64,000 nucleotides of DNA, from contig OX246746.1 in NCBI GenBank assembly GCA_945910005.1, forward strand, positions 28,909,730-28,973,729, read 5' to 3'. This document shows positions 1 to 11,239 of this stretch, piece after piece; positions within the stretch are counted from its first letter, which is position 1, and the number at the start of each line of letters is the position of its first letter. A model generated the notes under the pieces. It saw only the letters and a list, made by a program, of their open reading frames with translations, was not told where the DNA came from and did no database searches. The DNA is from Isoperla grammatica. Its lineage: Eukaryota; Arthropoda; Insecta; Plecoptera; Perlodidae. The translations under genes and the position numbers were made by a program.

Positions 1-749
1 CCCTGCAATTTTCTATAAGTAGCCCTATATTTAGAGCCCTGTGGAAATAGCGAGTACTGCCAATGACCCCCCCCCTATTGTTGCCTGCATTTTAATAAAA
101 CAGCAAGATTAATAAATTTCAAAACAGACTATGTCAAACATGTATCACTGCCAGTACCATAAATACACCATTATAAATAAACTCTGTTGAATTTAACTTA
201 TAAGGGAGAAATCATATGATTGTCCATGTGTGTAAATCATTGTCTGCTGCATGAGAAAACCATTAAAATACTCAATAAAATCAATTTCACAGAACTTGAG
301 CCATACGATAATGTACATAATAAATAACACTGGATCATTATAAAATATTTCTTCAAAAATGCTCAAACAGAAACTAGATCGTTCCTGCATTGTTTGGCAA
401 TACACTCTTCAGCCTAGCAGATAACTTTTATCTTACAATGGGTTCTGTAATTATTTGAGTCCCTTCATGTTTCAAGAATAAAACATTTAATGATGTCCAC
501 TTAGTAATAAATTATGTACATTAGTATGGCAATTGAAAAGAAACATTTTTATTGCTAATGCATAGTGATTGTTTCGTAAAATGTTAAATGAAAGTGTACA
601 TATTACTACTTTGCATTTATACTACACACAAACATAGTTTTTCTAGCCTATTCAATGAATTATATTAACTTCCTATTTTGGAAGATAAATTAACGGTTCT
701 AATTTTGTTTGGAGGCTGTCCTATTACGCACGTTATCTCAATTTTATTG
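1..749. other. AT-rich DNA, nothing recognised
   Basis: No gene, RNA or repeat structure is supported here. Open frames are short (70 codons or fewer) and look like chance frames in AT-rich sequence. Confidence 0.6.
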
Positions 750-752
750 TTA

Positions 753-1399
753 AGGCTCGTGTACATCCACTTTGCGTACGCGTGAAAATTATAGAAAATT
801 ATAGAAATTACGTAAGCCGTTCCCATCGAATGTTGATAATTTTCTTAAGTAAACGTAAACCAATCAGAGCTCACGAATTTCCCACCAATAGGGAACTTGC
901 AACTGACTTCACAGCCGAACTACAACAATGTAACAAATGAATCGAACTGATTGATAAACAACGAGCTGTCAAAATAATAAAATTGCAACATTATGAAGAA
1001 AACGCAAACTTGCAAGAAGTTTTGTTTATTTATTATTTTTTGAAGTACATTTACCATTATTTGTATTAAAATCAATTCAATAATGGATGACAATGTAGAA
1101 GTTATAGGCTTATTAAAAGTGAGTCGTCCATTGCTGTTTTATTTCTCTATGATAGAAATGTTGTGATGTGGTTTGGTTTGACACTTCGATAAAGAAACAA
1201 TGTAAGCTGTTCGTTTGTTTGCATGCGCCAATTAACCAAATTCTAGAAATTGGAAAAAGTTGGAGTTGAATCAACTTTTCGCGTCGTGAAACGTACGTTA
1301 ATTTTCCTAATTTCAATGTGCTTGGTTACATGTAAATTCAATATGGCCAACTCGCTAATTTCTGGAAGTTACGTACGCTAAGTGGATGTAGACGGGCCT
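753..1399. mobile_element. Harbinger-like MITE, 647 bp
   Basis: The ends are imperfect inverted repeats of about 28 bp. The left end reads AGGCTCGTGTACATCCACTT and the right end, read inward, reads AGGCCCGTCTACATCCACTT; both continue into GCGTACG. TTA flanks the element at 750-752 and 1400-1402. A 3-bp TTA/TAA duplication is the signature of the PIF/Harbinger superfamily. No transposase frame is present, so it is non-autonomous. The interior at about 930-1000 resembles the interior of the CACTA-like element at 9837-10800 (shared word GAGCTGTCAAAATAATAAAA or close to it). Confidence 0.75.
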
Positions 1400-1402
1400 T
1401 TA

Positions 1403-2790
1403 TGCATTAGTAAAATATTTTACAAGAATTTTACTTTCTATAATTTAATTTTCGTATTGAATTGACATATGGCCAATGAGTGATTGTATTTTGTAAAACA
1501 AATGGATGTGCATATTGCCTCTTCGTGGACAGCCTCTTCATGAACAATTTTTATCTCACAAACTGTTCTGCTTACTTTCTCACATTCGTTGTGTTTCCGA
1601 TTGGTCTAAATAGTTTCATTTGTTTGGATGTTTGGTACATTATATTGGTAATAAATTATCTGATCATGCTAATCTTCCTGTATTCTCTTTTTTATCCTAC
1701 AAGTTTATTTCCTTATTTTTGATGGCATCATTAAACATAAAGCTTGGTTTATGATTTGGTTAGCCTTACATTTTTCATTCAAGTGGCCCCAACGTCATCT
1801 CTTATACTGAAGGGTGGAAGTAACTTTCTAATAAGGGATTGCTTCTCTATATTGGTCAGTAGATTCAAAATTGGTAGTTTTTATTTTGTGCAAATTTATT
1901 TTAAAGTTGAGTAATATCTTGTTCATTCACAACACCTTGATATTTGTTCTACCTCGAATCGATTACTCTCAACAAAACTAAACAATGTTCGGGTATGTTG
2001 TCAATAACTCGAAAAGTGTTTTGTTTTGTTAACATTAACCTGGACCACAAAAGGCTACTTATTCATTTTTTTTTAAATTTATTTATTATATTATTTTGTA
2101 GTCGTTTAAAATTTGAATTTTTACATAACAGATTTATAAACAGACCAGTCAAGTCAAAAAATATATACATGCTTGTACATACATTCTCTTATGTATGTAT
2201 TATACATGTATTATTAATCCGTGGTTACTACCTGGAGTGGTTACATTAATCCATACAATTTAGAAATAATATGTATAATTTAAATAATTTAAATTAAATA
2301 AATAACAATAATAATAATAATAAGAAGAAGAATTATTATAAGAATTAACAATTAAGAATTAACCTGTGTGAACCGGGTCTAAGAGTCACGTAAAAATTTG
2401 CTCTTTATTTAAAATGTAATTTCCATGATAGAAGGAAGAATCGGTCCCGGTTTTTGACCTACTTCATACCCACCCCATAAGATGTCTACTACGAGGGAAA
2501 TTGAAGGGAAGTAATAGTTTGCATTTATATTCACATAAATAATAGTTTAATTTAGTTTTAAGTGGTTGTTCCGAGATAGTCGGGACTCCGTTTTGTTTAA
2601 CATAGGAACAAATGAAGGTAGATAATTTTGGCAGACAAATTAGGTCAATATAGGCGTGTATTTAGTTCATATTATTCATTACTCATAATTTACCAAGATT
2701 ATATGAATAAAGTTAGATGTATTAGCAGATGTACGTAAGCACTTTTCAATCTTTTAAGAATTGAGAGGACTTTTCGTCTTTGAAATCTGA
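1403..2790. other. AT-rich DNA, short ATA/AAG microsatellite
   Basis: No gene is recognised. An 80-codon hydrophobic frame at 1480-1722 is probably chance. A simple ATA-rich run lies at about 2305-2345. Confidence 0.5.
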
Positions 2791-3615
2791 GAAGTAATTG
2801 GAAATTTACGAGAGGCAGTCCACAAAATTGCCGCTAACAGCGAGCGCGGTTCAGGAGTTCGACGAGACCTCACCAGGGGAATCGCGAGAGGACTCGTATC
2901 AAGGACGTTGAAAGGAAATACTAGTGGACTTTCGATTAAACTGGGCAGGGGCGTAGCCAGGATTTTGGTTCGGGGGGGATGACTATTTCCGAAAACGAGG
3001 TGGTGTGGTTCAGCTGGGGTCTGGGGCGAAGCACCAACCGCCGGAGGCAATTTCGCCGAAGGCGCAAAATTTTGAAGGCTGTTATAATTTTAGGTGCCTA
3101 AAACTAGTTTTAAGGCGAATTTGATTCGTAGTTTGCTAATTTTTAGATGTTGTGTAAACGTTTCCTCAAAACCGGAATGTTTGTCGTCCAGGCAGCGTGA
3201 AGTCGGAACACGGGACATTCCCTTCAAAAAACGGGACTGTCCCAGTCATTCCAGGACGGGTGGTAACCCTTAAAAAACATTGCCGAAGGGGGTGGGGGAG
3301 CGGCTGGATGTATGTCTTTCCAAAATACTGACTGAGTAGTTTGCAGCCGACATACTGCAATTTGTTTCGGACTCATTATAAGCATTGGATTTATAATTAT
3401 TCGAGAAATAGGTTTTTCAATGGAATAATAATTGTAATTATAATCTACAAATAAGAGTATAATTACGTTTTAAGAACACACACTTTTTTTTTATTTCGGG
3501 GGGTGGGGGGGGATCGGACACCCTGATCCCCCCCCTCCCCCTCGCTACGCCCCTGAAACTGGGAAGTGTATCGACCGAGTGCATTGACTTTTCAAATCAA
3601 CAAAACGAACTTTGA
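2791..3615 (+). pseudogene. possible short ORF split by a hAT MITE
   Basis: A frame open from 2791 runs into the hAT MITE at 2946. If one copy of the 8-bp target duplication is disregarded, the same frame continues from 3564 to a TGA at 3613-3615, 68 codons in all. Codons around 2805-2900 are more GC-rich than the flanks, as an exon might be. There is no start codon and no convincing splice acceptor, and no family is recognised. A chance frame of this length is possible. The alternative is that it is an old exon fragment. Confidence 0.2.
2946..3555. mobile_element. hAT-type MITE, 610 bp, 8-bp TSD
   Basis: Termini are CAGGGGCGTAGCCAGG on the left and CTCGCTACGCCCCTG on the right, an imperfect inverted repeat. 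AAACTGGG occurs exactly at both flanks (2938-2945 and 3556-3563). An 8-bp duplication with CAG-like ends is diagnostic of hAT elements. The interior carries G/C runs and a block (about 3010-3060) that recurs in inverted orientation in the hAT MITE at 38134-38811. No transposase is present. Confidence 0.88.
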
Positions 3616-5545
3616 CAGCTGCTGTTATAGAAAATAATTTTGACAGAACATGACGTGAACATTAACATACCGAAGAACATTTAGAACTAGTTTAAACTTA
3701 TGAGAGTGAATCCTTCGAGACAACATCCATCCTGACATGGTTTTCGTGGTTTTCCATTGTCCATAGAGTAGAATTACTAGGATGGCATCGAGAAATCGGC
3801 CACGACCGTACAAACAGTAACACGACGCAAAGAAGACACACACGAAGACAACGCAAATAAGATCATATCATTATATGCAGTGTATACTATGAACAAGTAC
3901 TAATAAGACAGTAACGACTGAAGTTGAACAAGGCACCTATTGAAATACTTGACATTACATATTCTGTATTGTCCGTATAACACGTAAACAGTGTTGGGTA
4001 AGTTCCTTAAAAAATGGACCTAGTTCCAGTTCCAGTTTCACGCAAGAAAGAAGGAACTCTTTCCAGTTCCAAGTTCCTCTAAAAAAAAAGGAACTGGGGC
4101 ATTCCTTAGTTCCTTTCAAAATGGAACGTAGTTCCTAAATAGTTCCTTTCCGCAAACAACCATTTTTCCTTGGATATTGCCGAGCGGGATACTAACCATC
4201 GACTCAATGGTTATTATCCGGGTTTATGCATTACACCAAGAACATTGACTCAAAGTAAAAGGTTATTAACTTATTTTATATTGTTAATTCTTAATGCTAA
4301 ACTATTATAATAAATTCAATTTAAGTTTTTATATTAAATTTAATGCCAATTGGGTTCGCAAATAACGCCTAAAATATGGTTGAGATTTGTAGGAATCAAC
4401 ATGCATGTGCTTCTTTAGATTGGCAGGCGATGACCTCGAAGCATCTATTACTTTATTAGCTGGTAAACAAAGCAAGCATTTTGCCGAAAAATGTCTTCGT
4501 CGCCGAAAATATCACTTTCGCCCAGAAAGAAAATGGTATATTTTTTAAAGGGCAGTATGTTATTGCTACGAACACCAGACATAACAAAACGATCGAAGGA
4601 GACGGCGATGTTATCACATGCACTTGTCGCGAAGAATTGAATACTGAATAGATCAGTGAATATTGAGATAGCTCCTTGCCGCTAAATAACTTCACCCCCA
4701 CCCCACTCGGACCACATCTTTCATCATCAAAGCCTTCCCGTTTCCAATGAATTCGAATAGGCCTTCAGTTTTGTTGGCGATGCGAATAATTGGTATTAAC
4801 ACCGCCGGGGTGTTAAGGGAACATTGACTGATGTGATGGGTTGACAAGTGATATATTTCATGTTGGCCGTCCCTCATACCAACCCAGTTGGAAGAAGTGC
4901 GGCCCTACATGGAACACTCCTTCCAACCCCAAACTAACTCCTCGTTGTCTACAGGTCGATATATGTACACGTGGTCTCACGATGCGCAGGTCGAGTGTGG
5001 TCGTGCCGTGAGGTGTTCTCATTGCTAAGGTGGTGAGGGTCATCTTTCAGGTGTTGTTTGGTCGCCGTTTTCGTTTTTCCATCTAGTAGGGTTTCATTTA
5101 GAGATTTGTTTCCGTCGCTGATATCACTCGTGTTCAGGGGTTGTTTCTTCGTTCGTCCCCTAGGTGCCGAGAAGACGTCGGAGGTTCGTTCGTTTTGGGG
5201 ATCACAGTTAGACGGCCAAGACCCGCTACGTCTGTAAGTTGGGAGATAGCGTTGTTGCATTGTCGTTGACTATGTTGACTGTGTGGGGACGATGCTATGA
5301 CTGGAGGCAGGATGTGTTTGGGTGACATCACTGTGGCAATATCCCATCAAGAAAGTGTATAGTTGCTTCAAATCACGGTTCGGGTAAAACTAAACTTCCA
5401 ATTTTTTTGATGAAGAGAACATCAGAATAAAATAACTGCAATAACATCACGCAGCCCTTTAAAAATCTTAATTCGTTTAATAAAAAATTTGAATTTAATT
5501 TAAAATGGTTTTTATCATCACGGTACACTGACGAACAGCTTGGCT
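3616..5545. other. no confident gene; partial repeat end at 3989
   Basis: At 3989 a CAGTGTTGGGTAAGTTCC sequence resembles one terminus of a hAT-type element and is followed to about 4145 by many variants of AGTTCC. The opposite end was not found. The block 4690-5330 is more GC-rich and holds several overlapping minus-strand frames of 61-103 codons (for example 4692-4877 and 4949-5260). None has a domain that I recognise. They could be remnants of a degraded retroelement or gene. Confidence 0.35.
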
Positions 5546-5663
5546 TCAACAGAACGAACAGCCACTGAAAAAGTTGTTTTTCTTATTTACAGAGGTAAGG
5601 TCATGAAATTTTAAAATAATGATCAACTTTACATTTAAAAAACTATGAAATGGGTAAAAAAAA

Positions 5664-5716
5664 TTGGGGGGGTAATGGGGGGTCCGGTGGGGGTGGGGGG
5701 GGGGGGGGGGGGGCGG
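5664..5716. repeat. G-run low-complexity tract
   Basis: A stretch of G runs of 4 to about 20 bases, broken by TAAT, TCC and T. It could form G-quadruplexes on the plus strand. Similar homopolymer G/C tracts recur at about 30042-30060, 38934-38952, 44643-44660, 48246-48265 and 52296-52320. Confidence 0.8.
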
Positions 5717-6540
5717 AGAAATACACGTTCCAGTTAAAAGCCTATAGTTTTTTTTACAATTAACATTAGCAACTTTTTTTTTTATTATTATTGTCACTAA
5801 TAGTTGTATTAACATTGTCACATATGGATATGTTTCATTTTTGAGTACAGAAAATTCTGTGGAAGTTTTAGTTTAACAAATATAAATATTTTATGCATAA
5901 AATTTTTAAAATTTTTTTTGACTGTTATGTTTATTTTTTTTGAACAAGGCTATGTGAGTTTATTAGTATGACAGTTACTAACTACTACAAAAAAAACAGA
6001 CCTCTAGGAGTAACCACTAAAAAGGAGTAGCGAATTTAATAGTCAAATGTGAAGGAAAAAAGTTACTGAGATAATCACATTTGAAGTAGAAATTAGAAAT
6101 GAAGATATTTTGAGATAAAAACCAATGAAACATGCCCAATAGAGAAGGTATGGACACACAGAGACTTTATCTGGCAAGAAGAGCATGGAAAGTCGCTCAG
6201 TAGCTTTGACATACAATTGAGATCTGCAAAATATAGCACGGAGTGGGTGTAGGTGACGGAACTGTCATTGTAACATGAGTCATCTGTTAATGATTTCTCA
6301 ATTGACCTTTTACGTAAGTCCTTTTCAGGTTCATCCTATTCATTAGTTATCACTTTACTAGGCCTAAATGACCCTGGGAGAGACAGAGTTTCATCTAAGG
6401 TTACTTCAAGAATAGGCCTAACCTCTAAATTTGCCGATTGTAGGCCTAGGCCTAGGCCTAGTTCCTCATCGATAGGACTAATAACTACACCACTGCACTT
6501 CCTTCTCATCCGTGACTAAAGAACCCTTCTTTCTAGGCAC
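5717..6540. other. no gene; short AGGCCT tandem
   Basis: AT-rich sequence without a recognised gene. At 6442-6464 the word AGGCCT is repeated in tandem inside TAGGCCTA-type sequence. Confidence 0.5.
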
Positions 6541-7415
6541 ACGCCACAGAGAGCACAGTGTAACTATTGTAATCTATCGCAAATACACAACAATAGCCCG
6601 TTACATTGACTCCACACGCCACAGAGAGCACAGTGTAAATATTGTAATCTATCGCAAATACACAACAATAGCCCGTTACATTGACTCCACACGCCACAGA
6701 GAGCACAGTGTAACTATTGTAATCTATCGCAAATACACAACAATAGCCCGTTACATTGACTCCACACGCCACAGAGAGCACAGTGTAACTATTGTAATCT
6801 ATCGCAAACACACAACAATAGCCCGTTACATTGACTCCACACGCCACAGAGAGCACAGTGTAACTATTGTAATCTATCGCAAATACACAACAATAGCCCG
6901 TTACATTGACTCCACACGCCACAGAGAGCACAGTGTAACTATTGTAATCTATCGCAAATACACAACAATAGCCCGTTACATTGACTCCACACGCCACAGA
7001 GAGCACAGTGTAACTGTTGTAATCTATCGCAAACACACAACAATAGCCAGTTACATTGACTCCACACGCCACAGAGAGCGCAGTGTAACTATTGTAATCT
7101 ATAGCAAATACACAACCATAGCCCGTTACATTGACTCCACACGCCACAGAGAGCACAGTGTAACTATTGTAATCTATCGCAAACACACAACAATAGCCCG
7201 TTACATTGACTCCACACGCCACAGAGAGCACATTGTAACTATTGTAATCTATCGCAAACACACAACAATAGCCCGTTACATTGACTCCACACGCCACAGA
7301 GAGCACATTGTAACTATTGTAATCTATCGCAAACACACAACAATAGCCCGTTACATTGACTCCACACGCCACAGAGAGCACAGTGTAACTATATTAAAAT
7401 CTATCGCAAATACAC
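6541..7415. repeat. 75-bp minisatellite, about 11.7 copies
   Basis: Units start with ACGCCACAGAGAGCACAGTG at 6541, 6616, 6691 and every 75 bp thereafter to 7366. Units differ by only a few substitutions. Because 75 is a multiple of three, a plus-strand frame (6512-7444, 310 codons, 25-residue repeat) and a minus-strand frame (6533-7381, 282 codons) are both open throughout. There is no credible promoter, conserved domain or non-repetitive coding flank, so I treat both frames as by-products of the repeat. Confidence 0.92.
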
Positions 7416-7454
7416 AATATGGGAGTGATAATGATGGGTTTTGAATTTGCTAGG

Positions 7455-7833
7455 CCCGGTATTACGAAGACCCGCCAAATATTTAGTCGGCGGGACTAAA
7501 GCGGGTGTTACACGGAGAAGTAAGAAAAGTAAAAAGCAGAAAGTGAAGAGTAGAGATAGCGTGTAGCTTACGGGACTTTTGACTTTCACTTTTCACTTTT
7601 CACGTGTTCAACATTGTCCTACTTTGGAGAGAACTTCTCACTTTTGTTCTTTTCCCGTAAGCTACACGCTATCTCTACTCTTCACTTTCTGTTTTTTACT
7701 TTTCTTACTTCTCCGTGTAACACCCGCTTTACACTTGTTTTCTTAACGAAAACAACGCTTATGATTGTTGCTTGCCATGGTGAAGACAACTTGGCATTGG
7801 ACTGATATTATTGGCGGGTCGTTATAATACCTG
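7455..7833. repeat. nested foldback / inverted-repeat element
   Basis: Outer arms pair 7455-7483 (CGGTATTACGAAGACCCGCC) with 7805-7833 (GGCGGGTCGTTATAATACC). Inside them, 7497-7580 is almost perfectly complementary to 7649-7731, leaving a loop of about 65 bp. This is the layout of a foldback MITE. A target duplication could not be fixed. Confidence 0.7.
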
Positions 7834-7904
7834 TATCCTGTAAGCAATCCCTTATTTGTGCTGTAAGCCTTGTCCCCTCCATTTTCTTGACACCAGCGGA
7901 AGAT

Positions 7905-8384
7905 ATGGGCTGCGTACCAACTTTGACTGCGTTCACTGTGGCTGTGACTGGTGGTGGGGGTAACCCAGTCAACGCAGTGAACTTAGCAGCTGTTACGGGC
8001 TGCAGTCACAGTCACAGCGAAAGCAGACAACAGCAGAAAATGTCATTCATAAAAGCAACATTTGCCATCTGCTAATTAACCTTACGTGACGCATTTAACG
8101 CTTATGGGACTTCTGAGTTGAGATTATATGGTGTTGTGATGTCACTTACTATTTAAACCATATAAGATTGTCTATAAATTCATAATTCGCGGTAAAATTA
8201 TTAACCACGCCCCCCTTCACTGCGACAGCTGGATCTTTTCGGCCCAGTCAACGCAGTGACTGGAGGGGTAACTGCGAGGTAAACTGGTACGCAAAAATCA
8301 GTGACTGCAGCTTGACTGCGAGTCAAGTTGGTACGGATCTCAGTCACTGCAGTGACTGCCAGTCATAGTTGGTACGCAGCCCAT
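7905..8384. mobile_element. MITE with ATGGGCTGCGTACCAACT ends, 480 bp
   Basis: Both ends, read inward, start ATGGGCTGCGTACCAACT and continue into variants of GACTG and CAGTCA that are repeated several times within each end. GAT flanks both sides (7902-7904, 8385-8387), a possible 3-bp target duplication. No coding capacity is seen. The superfamily is undetermined. Confidence 0.7.
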
Positions 8385-8924
8385 GATGTGTTGAATGCAC
8401 AACACTTGGCTTTTGCACACACTGAAGTTACACAACCTGGAAAGCTTAGTTTCTGAACATAATAAGAATCATGATTGGAATTACTTTCTAAAGAACTTGG
8501 CTAGAACGTCTGAACAAGTTCTTCCACTCGGGAGACACCGAACCCACGACCCCGAGTCCAGCCATACACCAGCGACGCAAGGCAGCCCATTCGGGAAGGG
8601 GGAGGGAACAGGGGATGGGACCCCTAGCAAAGGGTGCCGGGCCATGAAAGGTAAGGGGAGGGATGGGGGAATGTCCCCCTTGGCCCCCTGTTCCGACGCC
8701 ACTACTTGTATTGCATCTAAAATGTATAATTTCTTAGTATTATGACAAATTGTGTAAATGAAAATAAAACGCATGATTTTTGTATGGGGCAAAATGAAAT
8801 TCCCGCCCTCGCTATCGGCTAATACACGTATGTCTGGTCCGTACTACAGCTGGCACACAGTAAAAAAAAATAAAAAATTCCACCCCTTGTCTGTTTAAAA
8901 TCGCATTTGATTGATTTTGATGAC
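8385..8924. other. no gene; one end of a CAGTGGCGTC-type repeat
   Basis: The sequence GTTCCGACGCCACT ending near 8702 is the reverse complement of a common hAT-like terminus (AGTGGCGTCGGAAC) preceded by G/C-rich sequence. The other end was not found, so the element is truncated or diverged. Overlapping frames here (8395-8745 plus, 8481-8792 minus) are not recognised. Confidence 0.35.
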
Positions 8925-9715
8925 CCACATGTTAAAACAGCTGATTTCCAAGGGGGGTTGGCAGCAGTGTTCTGTAGTAGGGCGCACTCCTACCAACGGG
9001 GGTTGTCGTACTGTCACATTTATTTATATACCCACATGTTAAAACAGCTGATTTCCAAGGGGGGCTGGCAGCAGTGTTCTGTAGTAGGGCACACTCCTAC
9101 AAACGGGGTTGTCGAGCTGTCACATTCCTTAGCCACATGTTAAAACAGCTGATTTCCAAGGGGGGTTGGCAGCAGTGTTCTGTAGTAGGACACACTCCTA
9201 CCAACGGGGTTGTCGAGCTGTCACATTCCTTACCCACATGTTAAAACAGCTGATTTCCAAGGGGGGCTGGCAGCAGTAGAACACTGCTGCCAGCCCACTC
9301 CTACAAACGGGGTTGTCGAGCTGTCACATTCCTTACCCACATGTTAAAACAGCTGATTTCCAAGGGGGGTTGGCAGCAGTGTTCTGTAGTAGGGCAGACT
9401 CCTACAAACGGGGTTGTCGAGCTGTCACATTCCTTACCCACATTTTAAAACAGCTGATTTCCAAGGGGGTCTGGCAGCAGTGTTCTGTAGTAGGGCGCAC
9501 TCCTACCAACGGGGGTTGTCGAGCTGTCACATTCCTTAGCCACATGTTAAAACAGCTGATTTCCAAGGGGGGTTGGCAGCAGTGTTCTGTAGTAGGGCAC
9601 ACCCCTACTAACGGGGTTGTCGAGCTGTCACATTCCTTAGCCACATGTTAAAACAGCTGAAGGGGGGTTGGCAGCAGTGTTCCGTATACAGGCGCACTTC
9701 TTCCAACTGGGTTGG
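8925..9715. repeat. 101-bp tandem repeat array, locus 1
   Basis: About eight units of roughly 101 bp begin CCACATGTTAAAACAGCTGA (8927, 9032, 9132, 9234 and so on to 9640). The last unit is shortened and diverged (TTCCGTATACAGGCGCACT). The same unit, with the same diverged last unit, forms arrays at 54015-54470 and 60865-61607. Each unit contains GTAGG-GCGCACT-CCTAC, a small potential hairpin. Confidence 0.9.
9265..9295. repeat. inverted-duplication scar in the 101-bp array
   Basis: In one unit GGCTGGCAGCAGT (9265-9277) is followed after five bases by its exact complement (9283-9295), then the normal unit resumes at CACTCC. Other units read CAGCAGTGTTCTGTAG here. This looks like a template switch that copied the nascent strand. 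Confidence 0.75.
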
Positions 9716-9836
9716 TACGGGGCCTTCGTGATGCGAAGCGATATATCTAGACGGCCTTGGTTGATAGCAGACACTGCCTTAGTAATATGCTTCCTATGGC
9801 CCTAATAAACCTACCCAGCCGACCGGATTAGACAGT

Positions 9837-10800
9837 CACTACGTTTATAAAGCGGACTGGGTGCGGACTGAGCGGTGGGAGCTGAGTTCAGTGCGCACCG
9901 AGTTCGACTGATAAACACCTCAGCTCGAGCTTATTTCAGTTCTGTTAAGATGCCGATCTAGCCCGGTTTAATAGAACTGAGTCCCTGTTGGTAAACGGTT
10001 CCGGACTGAGAGTGACATTTTAAAACAACAACAGTAACTGCATCCCGATTCCCGCCAATCTTGTAAAAGCCTGCTTTGTGTTGTTTAACAAATGAATTGA
10101 ACTTATGGACAACCATCAGCTGTCAAAATAATAAAATTGCAACCATAGAAATAAAAACAAGTGTAGCAATGCAATAGTAACTGCTCGCCATTTGAAACTT
10201 TTAATGATGGACAACAACTTAGTGAAAGTTTTGTATGTGTATTTGTTTGTTTTTTGTTTTGTTTTCCAAAATCAGACGAAATTATTTTTTGACAGCTTGT
10301 TGTTCATCCATCGATTCAATTCATTTGTTTCATTGTTGTCTTTTGGTGTTCATGGTAAGCATATTGAAGGCCATTTGACGTCGCCACCTAATGATTCTTC
10401 TCTGGAAGTTTTGATTCATTTGAAGGAACTGAGCAAGTAAATTAAAAAGAAATAAATTGCATATAGGTAACACACTGGAGGGATACATCGTTAAAAATGG
10501 TGCCCGGAAACGTTTATTATTTTTACAAACGTACTGACAAAAAACATTAAAAGATTCCGCAGAGCGGCTGTCACAAAACCATCTTCCAAACTAGACAGAT
10601 GATGGTTGGCGCCCACCGCCCACTACCACTGCAAAGCGCACTGCCTGCTAGTGGGCCTTGTTGTAATAAACAAGGCCGTGCCTCGGTACCGAACTCGGTC
10701 CGTGATGGCTAGCCCGGGTTGAAGTATGCTTGCTAAACGGGTTCCGAACTCGGTTCGTACTGAAGTCAGTCCGAACCCAGTCCGCTTGATAAACGTAGTG
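9837..10800. mobile_element. CACTA-like non-autonomous element, 964 bp
   Basis: The ends are CACTACGTTTATAAAGCGGA and, read inward from the right, CACTACGTTTATCAAGCGGA, both continuing into CTGGGT(T)CGGACT. AGT flanks the element at 9834-9836 and 10801-10803. The paralogous copy at 56362-56364 has a single AGT and no insertion, which confirms both boundaries. CACTA ends with a 3-bp duplication are the CACTA/EnSpm (CMC) signature. No transposase is seen. The interior has its own inverted repeat (about 10083-10145 against 10262-10345) and resembles the Harbinger-like MITE at 753-1399. Confidence 0.88.
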
Positions 10801-11088
10801 AGTGTCTTATCTACAGATGCGATAAGCGTCCAGATAACCAAGGAATTTGTAAATTATCTTTAATTTACCTGTTTCAATTAGATGGTAGGAACTAGGGAAG
10901 TATACAATTGAGTTGGTAGGCCTACCACTTGGACTCACACCTCTACGCCATAAGCATGAGAATACTAATAGTCCCGTCAAATTAACTTGCAAGGTGTTGT
11001 CGTCACGGATTATGTAGGCCTAATAGGGAAGTGACGCATGTGACAACTACCAACATAAATCTAGTTGCATCCCGTTCTCTTGCCTCAG

Positions 11089-11173
11089 GTATTGTGTGTC
11101 ATGTTGTCAGACGTGGTGGGGTTGCATTCCATTCACGGTTGGTGCAGTTAATGCAGTGGACAATTACAATGCA
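11089..11173 (+). other. exon-like block alpha (duplicated)
   Basis: This 85-bp stretch follows a pyrimidine-rich acceptor (CTCTTGCCTCAG) and ends in GCAG before GTATCT, a plausible donor. Two frames are open across it. It is almost unchanged in the copy at 56650-56734. No domain is recognised. It is listed because it lies just upstream of the better-supported block 11240-11491. Confidence 0.25.
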
Positions 11174-11239
11174 GGTATCTGGAAATCTCGAGTTGAATAC
11201 CGTTGAAATAGACCGTGTGGAGCCACCGTCTTTTCTCAG

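Noticed and set aside
1480..1722. 80-residue hydrophobic membrane protein
   Set aside because: T-rich DNA readily gives hydrophobic frames; there is no splice, promoter or homology support.
6512..7444. 310-codon plus-strand ORF and 282-codon minus-strand ORF as genes
   Set aside because: Both are created by a 75-bp tandem repeat whose length is a multiple of three; no unique coding sequence, domain or promoter supports either.
8925..9715. CRISPR-like repeat-spacer layout in the 101-bp arrays
   Set aside because: The whole 101-bp unit is conserved; there are no unique spacers.
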